This document shows positions 24,914-37,176 of a DNA stretch of 64,000 bases, piece by piece. The stretch spans positions 840,872 through 904,871 of the forward strand of contig MNCI01002923.1 in the NCBI GenBank assembly GCA_015680685.1. Reading direction: 5' to 3'. Position 1 is the first letter of the stretch, and the number at the start of each line of letters is the position of its first letter. Source of the DNA: Gnetum montanum. Taxonomy: Eukaryota; Streptophyta; Gnetopsida; Gnetales; Gnetaceae. The position numbers and the translations under genes were made by a program. Below the pieces are notes generated by a model that saw only the letters and a program-made list of their open reading frames with translations, ran no database searches and was not told the DNA's origin.

Positions 24914-25734
24914 TAATGAGTGGCGAGGTACCCTTACGTCCAACCATATGAATCACTAAGGAATTACATGTGGTCTGGTCAAGTTTCATGGACCTATAGT
25001 TATCTAGTACACTAGCTCTTCTAAGAAGTGAAATGGGCATCACGAATGTTTGTTGTCTTTCCAACTATACTTGTGAGGTTCAAGGGTATGGTTTAAGTGT
25101 AATTAAGATATATGATTTTTCTTACTTTATATTTTATGGATTTGGTCACCTAGAATAAGAATGAAGAGTAGAGTAATTTAAAATATAATTTTTTATTGTC
25201 TATCTAGCCTAACACAAGTAACCATCCCATTTTCCTAAACACATATAGCATTGTTGGGCTACCAAATGTTAGCCATTGATGGGTTACCAAGTACTATATG
25301 AATACTTGAAGTGGTTATGCTTGTGTTCATTAACTACTAAAAATAAATTGCTTAATTCAAATGCATTAAAATAAAGAACATGAAAGTAAAATGCAATAAA
25401 GAAAATATTAAGCTATTCTCAAGGTTGCATGAATTGTCAAAAGAGTTCATCTTATTCCTATCACACTACCATGCTCAAGTACAGAAGTGCTCAAACAAAG
25501 AACCGTATACACTTAGAATTTTTCTGTGGGCACTCAAAAAATATTATAACTCTAAGGAAAGAAACAACAAAAGCTTCACTACTCTAACTAAGAAATACCA
25601 AAAAATAATTAAAAACTAGAGCCTAGGCACAGTATTTATAGACTTTGGGTATAGACCCTGATGTCACATACACAATGTTGTGGCTCCAACATTGCATACC
25701 CAACATCAAAGTAAAAATAAAATCCATTTCATCA
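24914..25734 (-). repeat. 3' LTR of element B
   Basis: This 821-bp LTR starts TAATGAGTGGCGAGGTACCC and ends ATTTCATCA. It aligns with 58151-59004 (for example both carry CCAACCATA, GAATCACTAAGG and TTATATTTTATGGATTTGG). A PPT follows on the right. Confidence 0.87.
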
Positions 25735-27780
25735 TACCCCCATGACTAAATGAAAACTTGTCCTCAAGTGAAGAAAAGGAGGAACAAGTCCCTTGCAACA
25801 TAACATATTGTGTAGCTATGGAATTATTAATTGATATTACAAATTGACTCAAATGGAATAGGCAGACTCTGAGTGCCCAAGTGTATGGAATTACAATTTT
25901 TACAAAATTAGGTATTTATGATAAGAGTGAACACCTTGGAGAACACTGACATCTAACACCTCTTGGCAAGAAGAACGAGAGAGATAGAGAGAGAGAGAAC
26001 AGGTCCAAAGATCACAAATAGTCCTGATTGTGTGGTACTGCTGCATCAACCTTGGTAAAGATAGTATCGCTTCTAGCCCATGCTTCCCACTACAGTCATA
26101 AAAAATCATGAATTAGTATGCAATGTGTAACAAAAAGTGGTAAAATGCCTTGTCTCATTGGTTGTTACACTCAACTAGGTTATGATTGTGGTTGATTGGT
26201 TCATTGAGTAGTGTTAGCGGGAAGGCTAATAGATTAAATTAAGTAGTTCATTAAATTTGAAAAAGTTCAATGCAAGGAAATATTTGAAGAGGACATAAGA
26301 ATTCACAACAATTGAAAGGAAAGTTCACTAAAAACTATTGTGAAGATGTTTATAATTGGATTTTATTCATGGGGTAAATAAAAAGAATTTGATTGTAAGA
26401 GTGTCTAAGGCTAAAAAACTTAACTAACCCAACCAAAATAGGCATAGACATTGTATTCCCTTGCATAACTTCAAAACAAAGAGTCTATTGGCTTCGTCAA
26501 TGATTAATGATTACAGAAGGTAAAGTACAAAAACTCAAAAGAAAATAACTAAGAATTCTGACACATGAAACCAAGATATCAAAATAGAACATGAAATTGG
26601 CAGTGAGGTGAGATATAGAAAGCATAGAAATGAGAGAGGGAGTTGTATGGAGTTCCTAATTACAGTCACATGAAGTCCCTTGTGGATTTTATGGTTAAAT
26701 GACTTGATAGGATCCATCCTTATTCCAGACCAAAACCAACCATGTTCAATGACTTTACATCAACATTCTAAGACTAATTCATCCCTTGAGAGATAAGAGT
26801 GCTCCCACAAAATAACCACTATTCCTTATTAGAGATGATGTAGGAACTAAGGAAGGGTCTTAGTTAGAGGGGACTATTTCCATAACTAGTTCTTGTAGCC
26901 CATTTATTTTGTCTAAGTGATGTACTTTGAATTCCCATTGTTTTTTTTTTATTTTTTCTCTTTTTTTTAAATGGGAACCACACCATGCAAAGACAAATGC
27001 ATTTATTTTGTCCAAGGGGTGTGCTTGGAATATTCATCATTTTTTCTAAGGGGTATGCTTTGAATTCTCATAATTTCTTTTCTGATGAGAACCACACAAT
27101 GCAAGGACTTATTCAACTTCCTTTTATTGGATGACATGGAATGGTAAGAAATTCATGAAACACACATGCACCCAGGCAAATAGGAAAGCACAAAGAATAC
27201 TAAATCCCCTTAAAGACACACCTTGTTCAAACCTTTGAGTCCTTCCCAATTTTGAAAACTACCAAAGTCAAAAATTTATTAAATTTTTATTAATAAAAAA
27301 GGAACTACATGTTTCCAAAACAAGGAAAATCATAGAGTGTGTGGATGGGTGGATGTTGTGGACTCATTGCCTATTGCATGAAAAAGAAACCATGTCCTAA
27401 TTATTTGTAATAAAATTCAAAGTTAGAAACCAGACACCAACAATCAAATAAAAAATAATACATACCACCATCAAGTAATGCATTACCATTGTACTTAGCA
27501 GTTATTAATAAAAAGTTAAAAAATCACACCAAAATAAAATAAAAGAAAATATACAATAAAGTGTAAAATATTCAAGAAATAGAAAATGTACTAATGATGG
27601 TGTAAAACAAAAATCAAAAAATATTACTAACATAAAAACAAAAATATGTAAAAGAAAGAATGTGTAAAACAAAAGAAAAACTATAAAACAAAAAAGTTGA
27701 AAAACTGAGAAGCCACTTTGTATGATCAGCATGAGTGGCCATCTCCCCCATGACTAAGTTGAAAGAAAGAGATTTGAAAT
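25735..27780 (-). other. Polypurine tract and 3' non-coding region of B
   Basis: The reverse complement of 25735-25746 is GTCATGGGGGTA, the polypurine tract. The rest is the counterpart of A2's 3' region: a GA microsatellite (25976-25998), a region matching A2 22640-22900 and the A/T-rich array near 27500-27680. No coding frame is supported. Confidence 0.75.
25976..25998. repeat. (GA)n microsatellite
   Basis: GA-rich run inside the 3' non-coding region of B. Element C has a longer run at the equivalent place (31867-31899) and A2 a short CT run (about 23394), so it grew from a shared element sequence. Confidence 0.85.
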
Positions 27781-27789
27781 ATGGAGCAT

Positions 27790-28990
27790 GGTTGTCCATC
27801 AGATGAGGTGTTGGTTGGCGTATGCTCATGGAAACTTAGTTCATTGATGTACATGTGTGGGGTTCCAGTAAAGAACCTTGTCTCCTAGTTGAAATTTGAC
27901 TTTTCTAATTTTTAGTTCATGATGCTTTTTGTTATAGGCCTTGTGCAACTTGTTAGATGATAAGGCTAAAAATTGATTTTCATCTAGTAGGTTGAGATTC
28001 ATCAGTCATTCTTTTTGGGCTAGACTCAAGTCAAGGTCAAGGTCACAAGCTATTGAAAGTATACGGAGTTTAAAATGGATTGGAAGCATTAGTAATTTTC
28101 TGTACATGAGCTCATAGGAAGAGTAGTCTATAGGAAGTTTCCATGTTAAGCGATAGGCCTAAAGGGCATTTTTCAATTTTGTGCTCCAATCTTTCCTATA
28201 CTTGCTAATAGTTCTTGATAGTATCCTTATGATTTTCCTATTTGTAACCTTAGCCTGACCATTAGCTTAGGGATGGTAAGGTGTTGTGAGCTTATGTTCA
28301 ACCCCCAAGCATTGCATGAGCTTTTAAAAATTAGTTCCTATAAAATGAGTTTCATTGTCAAAAATTAATGCACATGGCATACTAAACATATTTACCACAT
28401 TTGTTTTTGTACAAATCAAGCAACAGTAGAGGATGTACAATCGATGATGAATACTACTTTTGTCCATTTCGTACAATAGTCAATAGTGACTATGATGTAT
28501 GCCTTTCCATTTGACATGGACATGATGGAACCCATGAAATCAATGTCCCATATGTCAAATGGTTCTAGTGGTTGAATCCATCATTGAGATTCCTCCATTC
28601 GAGAAGTGATTCCACATCTTGTTGACATCATTCACAAGAGTGGAGATAATGGTGAGCATCCCTAAAGAATGTTGGCCAGAAGTACCCTACCATTAGGATA
28701 TTAATGATCATGCATCTCCTAGCATAGTGTCCTCCACAAGAACCTTCATAAGCATCTTGGAGAACATGCAATTGATTGGCATTTGGGATACACCAACGAG
28801 CTAGGCCATCAACACACACCTTCTAGAGATGTTTGTTGATCACTATGAAGTGTTTTACCTGGTGAAGAAACTACTATTTTTTTCGTTGGTCTAACCCTTA
28901 TGGCATCTCCTAAGTGAGAAAATAGGTGAGAATGTTATCATACCATTTTGGCTCATTGGGCATTTATTCAGTTATAGCCCCAGCAAAGAG
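27790..28990 (-). pseudogene. Integrase of element B
   Basis: Reverse-strand reading aligns with A2's integrase. The zinc-finger part is open from 28819 to 28628 (CVDGLARWCIPNANQLHVLQ, then CGGHYARRCMIINILMVGYFWP and HSCE). The core (PLEPFDIWDIDFMGSIM) lies near 28560-28480, and the C-terminal part (HKAYNKKHHELKIRKVKFQL) at about 27960-27880. Stops and shifts make it inactive. It is the best match for fragment G. Confidence 0.75.
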
Positions 28991-28999
28991 GAGTTCATT

Positions 29000-29520
29000 A
29001 GGAAACATGTCAGAGAGTGGGCTTTCTTCCTCTTTGTTATTCCATCATAACCAAGACAGGTGATTAGTGATCATATTCTTAGTGTCCTTTCTATCTACCA
29101 TCATAAGATTGAATTCCTATAAGATCACCAACCATCCTATGACACGGGAGCTCATTGTTGGCTTGTTCATTAGGAAGCAGATGGCACTATGGCCTATGTG
29201 CATAAATACCTTATATCCAAGAACATAATGCTTAAACTTCTCTAGAGAAAACACCACTATCATCAATTCTTTTTTTATGGTGGTGCAGTTCAATTGTGCA
29301 CCCACAATGCTTTGCTTGGCATAGTGGATGTATTATGGACATTTCTTTTCATCTAACTACACTAGCATAGCTCTCAAGGCATAATTTGATGCATCTGTCA
29401 TGATGTGAAATGGCCTAGACCATTTAAGTGCTTGTATGATTGGAGTTTCTACAATTTTTTCTTTTAGTTGATGGAATTATTTTTCACATTCTATAGTCCA
29501 AACAAAGGGAGCATCTTTCT
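29000..29520 (-). pseudogene. RNase H of element B
   Basis: A 62-codon open stretch (29305-29117) reads QLNCTTIKKELMIVVFSLEK and on to FKHYVLGYKVFMHIGHSAI. The NMITNHLSWL end lies near 29050. The same domain occurs in A1 and A2 between RT and integrase. Confidence 0.75.
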
Positions 29521-29559
29521 TTGTTAGCTTGACCAATGGTTTTGTAATCTTAGAGAAAT

Positions 29560-30500
29560 TCTCTATGAATTTCTCGTAGTAGCTAGTATATCCAAAGAAT
29601 GACCAAACATATTTAACTATTTCTAGTTGGTGGGTAATTCCTTAGATGACTCTTATTTTTTTCAAGGTCTACCTCAATTCTTGCTTGTGAGATTTTGTGC
29701 CCCAGTACAATGCCCTCCTAGACCATGAGGTGACTTTTTTGCCAATTGAACCATAATTTGGTTTCAACACATCATTTCAACATTTTCTTAAGGTGGTCTA
29801 GTGCTTACTCAAATGTAGCTCCATAGGTGGAGAATTCATCCATGAAGACTTCTACACACTATCGATCTATTGTTGAAAAATGCTTAGGACCAGGTGTTGG
29901 AATGTGGTAGGAGCATAGCATAGACCAAACAACATCTTACGATATGCAAAAGTTCCCTAGGAACTTGTGAACGTTGTCTTTGCCTAGTCTTCTGGTGAAA
30001 TTTGAATTTGGTTATAGCCACTATAACCATCTAGAAAATTATAGTAACAATGCCCAAATATTCTATCGAGCACCTCATCAAAAAATGGCAATAGAAAGTG
30101 ATCCTTGAATATTGTCATGTTTAACAACCTGAAATCGATATAGACTCACCACTTGTCATCTTTCTTTAGTACAATTATGAGTGGACTAACCCACTCACTA
30201 TCCGCAATGGGATAGATAAACCACACCTTTAGGAGTTGCTTGATTTCCTCCTTGATGATTTGCTTCAATTTAGGGTTCAACCACCTTTGTGGTTGTTGTT
30301 TGGCTTCATGGCCAATTCAGTGTAGATGCGATGCTAGCATATCCTAGGATCAATCCCTATGACTTCAAGATATGACCAAGAAAAAGCTACTAACCATATT
30401 TGAACTAATTTTAACAACATTTTTTTTGTTCTAGAACAAGTTTTGCATTGATTATAACTAGCTTCCCATTTTTTAAAATACATATTCCATTCCAGTTGGT
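29560..30500 (-). pseudogene. Reverse transcriptase of element B
   Basis: Reverse-strand motifs in order: QRWLNPKLKQIIKEEIK (about 30290-30230), FIYPIADSEWVSPLIIVLKK (about 30210-30150), the IDFRLLNMTIFKDHFLLPFF region (about 30130-30070), FLDGYSGYNQIQIS (about 30030), and an FMDEFSTYGATFE-like catalytic box (about 29830; FMDD altered). Then comes LGHKISQARIEVD (about 29690). Most bases match A2; stops are common. Confidence 0.75.
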
Positions 30501-30842
30501 GATGTTTTCAACTCAAGGGGCTCTTGTTCAAATTTTTCAGGAATTTCCAACTCTCCCCAATGAGTATCATCATTATGTCACTAGACAGTTGGTGATGAAC
30601 TTGCTTTAGTTCATCCATGCCTATGACATATGCATATGTTAGGCTCTTAGCTATTTCCATGCAAACTATGCTACTTTCAAAATCAGTGGTCAACCACTAG
30701 GTGCCCTCCTATTTTGTGACTGCTGTATACAAACACTTTTGAATTTCTACTTCTAGTGTGCATTGTTTGCATGTAGATATATATGCTTACTTTATAGCCC
30801 ATAGTTTTGCACACAATTGCACCCACTATTTTTGTACATGAT
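30501..30842 (-). pseudogene. Linker between protease and RT of B, up to the insertion of C
   Basis: Reads, on the reverse strand, an acidic linker with SPLSWLKFLKNLNKSP-like sequence and a 61-codon open stretch 30693-30508. It stops at 30842, where element C entered. The other side resumes at 37985 in the protease. Confidence 0.65.
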
Positions 30843-31669
30843 TGATGAGTGGCGAGGTACCCCTACACTCAACCATACAAATACAAGTGTTTCACACGTA
30901 ATCTGGTTGAACTCCAAGGACCAAGTGCTTATGCACCCTAATGGAACACTCAGGGTTAATCAATCATTATCTTCCCAAACTTACTTGTATTGTCATAGTT
31001 GTATGGTTAAGTAAGCTTGAGGTACATGATTTTTATAACTTTTATCTTTTTGATGTCTTATGCTAATAAGGGAAATGGAAAGAGAACTAAGTGACTAACT
31101 TACATTAACTACTCATTAACTAGGTTCTAATTATTCTAACACCAGTATCCATTCCCACTTGCTGTACACATCCTAAACCAGTGCAATGCTGCTGGGATTA
31201 CCAAATGCTAATCATTACTAGGTTACCAAGTGCTACATGCATGCTCAAAGCGGTCATATTGAGTGTACTTAACAAAGAGGGTCAAGGGTTGAGAGAGAAA
31301 TTAATTAACTATCAAGGTGTTAAACATTCAATAATAATTAATTACTAATTAGCTTAATCTATATGCTGCAAGGTTTATCATAAAGTTCATCTTTATTGCC
31401 ATAAACAAATGTGTGCTCAGGTACAAATTGCTTGAATAAAGATCCGTTCACTCTATGACTCCTACTGCGGGCACACAGAAATTATTCTAACTTTGGAATG
31501 ATAAAACTGCAAGAGCTTGGCTAATGGTCTAAGTCTTACTACTGGGAACAAAGGGTGCCATCTATTATTTATAGAAGATGAGGTAGGATGCGATATTTCA
31601 TACGTGATATCACATGGTGGATGCAATATTGCATACACGATATCGTGTACATGATATCACAGCTTATCA
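30843..31669 (-). repeat. 3' LTR of element C
   Basis: Begins TGATGAGTGGCGAGGTACCC and ends AGCTTATCA. It is nearly co-linear with 37177-37984 and similar throughout. Close to its right end are several GATATC and TACACGATATC palindromes. Confidence 0.85.
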
Positions 31670-33690
31670 TACCCCCATGACTGAACAAAATCTTGTCCTG
31701 AAGTTCCATACAAATTATTGGGAAGGTATGAGATTATTAACTTGAATGACACTAATGATGAATGGGGTGACATGTGAGTAGATCAACATTACAATACATG
31801 GAAACATTAGTGTTCATGACCACAAGAGTGAACACTATACACATTTGACATCTAGCCTTATTTGACAGCTGAGAGAGAAGAGAGAGAGAGAGAGAGAAGG
31901 AGAAGACATGTTGCTACTGATGCCAAAATTGTGCCTTCCATTTTCCATCCATGAGTATGCCATCAATCTTGTTCCTTGCATGACTATTCCAACACTAGTC
32001 CATCCTGAGTGTTTCCTCTAGGTCTAGTTCATTACTATATGATTGCCATTTGCACACACAACATAATCACATATGAGCAAGGATAAGTAAATTACAATAC
32101 AATTGATACCTTGCCTCAATGTAACGTCCAATGGCTGAGTTGTGATATGGCCAATACGGATTCTAGAGATAGAACACTAGTGACTACCCAAGGTGTAGGG
32201 GTCAAGAAAAATTGAAAAAATTGGACTAGGGCCCCCATGACTAAGAGCGATCCTCTAGTATTGATAGAATGGAAAAAAATAAGGAATAAGAAAGATGGAA
32301 TAAAAATCAAACAACGGAAACATTGATAAAATGGATGTCAAAGGTGGAAATGAACAAAACAAATGTTGATTGTAGAAATGTTTTAGGGAAAGAAGTTAAC
32401 TGATTCATCAAATAGAAATGCTAGTGGGTCCTCCCCAAAGCAGACTCATGCCCTTTATGCCCTAACAAACCCACAATCAAAGAGTCCATAGGGTCTGGAA
32501 ATGTCATTCAGAAGTAAGAGTTAAAGTCTTAACCACAAGAATTTACCAAAAAGACAACAATGCATCTACCAAAATATAGACTACTGATACAACTGGCAAT
32601 GAGGTGGAAAATGGATAAAGAATGATGGAAATAAGAGAATGGAATGGAGTCCCAAGAACAAGGTGGTGTACAGCCCCTTGTGTATTGATGGTTAATGTCA
32701 CTTAGTAGATCTCATTCAAAATCTAGCCTCAAAAAATCCTCATCCAATGACTTTGTATTAATGCACTTGGCCAATCCATCCACTTGAAGTAACAAGAATG
32801 CCTCTGCCAAAGAGTCACCACCATTCCAAGGAAACAAAAAAGGAAAAAGTAGGAAGTGAGAAAGGGAATTAGTTAGAGGGAGCATGTTTATTTAGTTCCA
32901 TAACCAGTGCTTGTAGCCTAGATGATTATTGTGTCTAAGGGGTGTGCTTTGAATTATCACTATTTTTTTTTGCGTGAGAACCACACCATGCAAAGACTTA
33001 TTTTTATTAGCTCAACTTCCCAAAAATGGAGCAGTGTTAGAATGGTAAGGAAAAATCAAGAAGAAAATATCTAAGAACCCAAGAGAATGGCCAGCATAGA
33101 TGCATCAAATCCCCTTAAATTTACATACTTTTCAGTCCTTGAGCCCTTCCTCAATTTGAGAAATTCCCAATCATGAATTCATCAATAGTTTTATTATTAA
33201 GAAAGGGGTCGTAAAATTCCAAGCCAAGAGAGACCATAGAAATTTATGAATGCATGGATGACGTGGACTCATTACCTGTTATATCAAAAGAACCATACCA
33301 TAGTATCAACATTATAACTTAAAGGGAAAACCCAGACATTAACAATCAATAGAATACAATTGATACCACCATCAGGAGCACTTATTAGGTGATGAACCTA
33401 ACAAAATAAACAACCACACAAAGAAATGAAAGAGTATAAACGATGTTGCAAAAAAATAAACAAGAAAACTTAAAGAAATTTGTAAAAAAAAATATGTAAA
33501 AAAAAAAACATAAAAAGAAAAAGGGACTGAGGGCCTCAATTGGTTAATAGAGGTGGCCATCTTCTGCATGACTGAGTTGAAAGGAGGAGATCTGAAATAA
33601 TGAGCAAGGTCATCCCTTCTCAGAGGTATTATGTGCACTAACCATTCTAAATTCATGGAAAGGTTTGGCCTATTGCACATAGACAAATAA
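31670..33690 (-). other. Polypurine tract and 3' non-coding region of C
   Basis: Starts with TACCCCCATGAC, the reverse complement of the polypurine tract. It contains a (GA)n run at 31867-31899 and an A-rich block near 33480-33520, then joins protease-downstream sequence directly at about 33690. No coding frame is supported. Confidence 0.7.
31867..31899. repeat. (GA)n microsatellite
   Basis: GAGAGAGAAGAGAGAGAGAG-type run in the 3' non-coding region of C, at the position equivalent to 25976-25998 in B. Confidence 0.85.
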
Positions 33691-34700
33691 TCTCTTATTA
33701 AGGTTTTTGTTTGACTTTTTTAGGAATTTCCAACTTTCCCCAATTGATGTTTTCTAGGTTAAGGTTTGGAAGTTGGTGACAAACTTGCTCTAGTGGATCT
33801 ATGCTTTCGATGTAGGCATGATTTATTCCCTCAGTTAATTCCATGCACGTTAGTGAGTCATTTTTTGATTAGTTATTAGCCACTGGGTGTCCTTTTGTTA
33901 TGTGGCTACTACATATAGGCACTTTTGTAGTTTAAGATCTTGTGCATACCAGTTGCATTCAGGAAATGCTAAACTTTGCACAACCCATGAATTCTGCATG
34001 CAATCGCACCCTGGGTCACTGTATGTGATGTATGGAACCTTCTTCTTCTTGTTCTTCCAAAAAGTATTCTCCTTAGATATTTCTAAGGAAATATCACAGA
34101 TTCCTAGGTGTGTATCTATGGTACTTAGCCATGCCCTTGCCATTATTATTAGGAAGTCCCCATTTTCATTATTCACTTGTATCACTAGGAAATTAGTTGG
34201 GTACAACCACCCACACATAGTGGTAACGATGTCCTCCACTAGTCCCAAGGGGATAGTGATGGACTAGTTGGCCAACCCTAGGAAAATATTTCTCTTCCTT
34301 AATGGAGGTAGGTTCTAGGCTTTGTACATCTCTTGTGATATTAAGTTGACTCCAAAACCTAAGTTTAGAAGAGCTTTGCATGGTTCATTCCTAGCAATTT
34401 GGAGATAGATTAGAGGGCTTCCAGGATCAAAGAATTTCCTAGGAAGGTGGCCAACCTTAGTCCAGTCAGTAACGACATGTGTTAACATAAATGTATGGGT
34501 TGAGCTCGGTGTTTGGTTTGAAGGGAGCTCTGAAGCCCTATTTGATAAGGAGGTGTTCAGAGGTTCAACCGCTTGTGGTTGTGAGGACTTGGTTAGACTA
34601 TTGGTTTTGAAGAAATGTCTTTTCTTCTTACAGTTGTCAAAACCAATAGTGGGCTAAAGATTCATAGCCCTCATGGCATTGCGTTGTTGTGGTTGAGTAG
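33691..34700 (-). pseudogene. Protease region of element C
   Basis: Open on the reverse strand from 34248 to 33898 (116 codons). It contains GLVEDIVTTMCGWLYPTNFL, DTHLGICDISLEISKENTFW and KNKKKKVPYITY. The active-site region just upstream reads ALLNLGFGVNLIS, so the D-S-G triad is lost. After 33890 a short linker (FLEFPTLPN, as in B near 30540) ends at about 33690, where pol should follow but the 3' non-coding region begins. The deletion therefore removed about 2.7 kb compared with B. Confidence 0.75.
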
Positions 34701-37026
34701 AGAGTTCCCCTTGCATTGCTAGAGTAGGTGGTAATGGAGCCATTGGTGTGAGAGTTGCAAATGGATTTGAAAGATGGTATGTTTGTGGGTTATCTCCACT
34801 AGAAGAATGAGTTCTATAATACTCATGAGCTTGGTAGTGATGTTGTGGTGTAATGTGACTAACAAAATCACATGGAGAGATTGGATGCTACATGTAGTAG
34901 CCATATGGGTCTGGCTACTGGTAGGGGTATTGTTGCCTTGGTGGTGGCATCCCCCATGACTATGGGTATTTCCACTATTGATGTTGCTCAACAGGTTGTG
35001 GTGGAGTTCCACTTGGATAATATGTTGAAGGTTGGTGGAGCTACCTTGGGTTACCTTGGGGATAAGGTAACCATCAGGGTGCTTACCATTTGTCAAGTTG
35101 TGGGTTGAGTGCATACATCCCAGACTCTTGTAGATGTGAGATCACTAGGCAACATCCCTTAGGATGGTTGTATTGGCATATCTCACATCCATCATCATTA
35201 TCCATGTTTGAATCCACAACCTCTTCTATGATGGCCATTTTTCCCTTACCCTTGTTACATGCATTATCCACTTCTCTCTTTTTCTTTTTGTCATGCTCAC
35301 TACCTCACTCCCTAAACTCCTCTACAATTTTAAGAACAGTTTCAAGCCTACTATCTAGGGAGTCCCACATTTGGTCTACCTTTGTTGACACTTCTATTGT
35401 TAACTTTTTGAGTGGCAAATTTTTCCTATTCACCATCTCTTCAAGTGGTGACTCCTCCTCCTCCTTACAAAATCTCACTCCCCTTTTTCAAAGGGAAGGA
35501 TCTCAGTTGTACTCTTCCACACTTTCTCTCTTTCATAGCTCACCTTCTTCCTTGGCTACTTGCTCTAACAATCTATGAATTTGATGAGACCTAAGCTCTG
35601 ATAATCTTCCTTGGGCATACATTCCAAGGGTTCTTCTTGTTTCATGCCTAAGTCCATCCACGAGATGACATAGTTGATCCTGCTGTGAATAACCATGGCT
35701 AGGGCAATGATGTAATAGTGCATAATAGTAGCCCATGGTAGCATCCAAGGGTTCATGATTTCCTTGCTTCCATCCTTGGATTTTCTTTCATAGGTTTGAC
35801 ACTCAGGAGTACATTTGGTACTTATCATTAAATAGTTCTAACATTGTACTCCACCTCCAAATATATTCCGGTTCTAAGGACTAGTACCAGCTTTAGGCTT
35901 CTTTCACTAGTGTCCTTGGAAACAACTTCAGTTTTTTCCATTCATTCTCTATGTTTTGCAAGGCACATGCATCATGGAATTCTTGTAAATGATTTTGACG
36001 ATTAGCGTTGTATCCCCCTTCAAATCGTGGGATGTTGTTCATGTCTAACCTCTTGATCCTACTATCCTTTTGGTGCCTTGTTGGAACTCTTACAGCCTTC
36101 ATTATATCTAGCATGCTTCTAGTTGCGAGTAGGGGTTCTTCATGGTCATCTCATTCATAGCGTCTATGGTGTCTATGTAGTTCCCTACTCTTCCTTCTTC
36201 TATGCCTTGATTCCTTAGAGAGCCCTCATCCTCATTCTCGACTATCTCGTTGATTTTTTTCACTCTATTTTCCTTTATCCTCATGATCAGGTTCCTTATA
36301 ACCATATCCAAGCACTAAAGGAGAGGGTGAAGGTGATGATCAATATGAATAAGAAGGAGAACCATCACCATGATGATGTTTTCTACCTTTTCTTTGGTGA
36401 TCTCAACCTCGATCGTGATCACGATCAAACCATCCATCCTTATCATGTGTTCGTGTTTCCTCATTGAACACTTCGTGTTCATGGGTATCAAAACCAAGGT
36501 TGTGAATAGTGTAGTGGAGGTTTTGATACACCACCTCCTATCCATCATTAGGATGGGGAACATTGTTTTGTGAGGAACCTATTGAGATAGGTTCACCATC
36601 CCCAATTTCGCTCAAGACATGTAGAGCATTATGGAACCATTTACCCTTCAGGGATGTATGTTATCTCTCTTGTCACAAGTTCCTTTGACATTGTGCTTCT
36701 GTGGGATAATAATGCCTTGTGTCATGATCACATGCAATGTATTCTGCATATAAAAGTGGTATGCCTATTCGTGTGAGAGCATAAAGGAGCATGTTGGGGA
36801 CTGATCAGTCTAGAGTCAACACTATATTACCCTCCAAGTCTCTCCAACGCATTTGTTCATCTTGGTGGAAAAGAAAGGTGAAATTGGGTACATACTCATT
36901 CTGATGAGTATATACCACATGAAATTTTTGAGGAACTAGCAGATCTTAGTTACGTGTAGTATGCTGCCAACTATCTCTTGTGTTAATCCTAGGCAGTGAA
37001 GTGCTCTTATGTGAAGAAGAAGACAT
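34701..37026 (-). pseudogene. gag of element C
   Basis: The start codon is at 37026 (MSSSSHKSTSLPRINTRDSW). Next come YTHQNEYVPNFTFLFHQDEQ, then an Arg/Asp/His-rich low-complexity part (about 36310-36470). The gag core NIPRFEGGYNANRQNHLQEF lies near 36030 and a Lys/Glu-rich part at about 35300-35600. The C-terminal motif CEICQYNHPKGCCLVISH is near 35180-35130. The tail is rich in Gln, His and Pro. Fewer stops occur than in A1, and several open stretches exceed 60 codons. It would supply particles for element RNA. Confidence 0.75.
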
Positions 37027-37134
37027 ATTGTCTTGTTCGATGTGCAATGTATGGTTGTCTTGTTATTCTTTGATTAACCCTAAGGTTTGTTCTAGTCTCC
37101 TAATGATATGAATGATTTCCTATGTTCTATGTAG

Positions 37135-37152
37135 CAAAAAAAAAAAAAAAAA
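37135..37152. repeat. Poly-A run near the primer site of C
   Basis: About 18 adenines between the gag start and the primer site of C. On the element's coding strand it is a poly-T in the leader. Element B has a shorter A-run at the same place (58122-58129). Confidence 0.85.
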
Positions 37153-37156
37153 CTAA

Positions 37157-37176
37157 GTCCCTGGCAACGGTGCCAA
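37157..37176 (-). other. Primer-binding site of C (tRNA-Asp type)
   Basis: Reverse complement TTGGCACCGTTGCCAGGGAC adjoins the LTR end. It matches the plant tRNA-Asp 3' end complement (TGGCGCCGTTGCCGGGGA) except for two transitions. It is the best preserved primer site in the family here and fixes the orientation of C. Confidence 0.85.

Noticed and set aside
35090-35578. A 162-codon Ser-rich open frame on the + strand
   Set aside because: It is antisense to the gag of element C, whose reading frame matches three relatives; the Ser/Leu-rich composition comes from Lys/Glu-rich gag read backwards.
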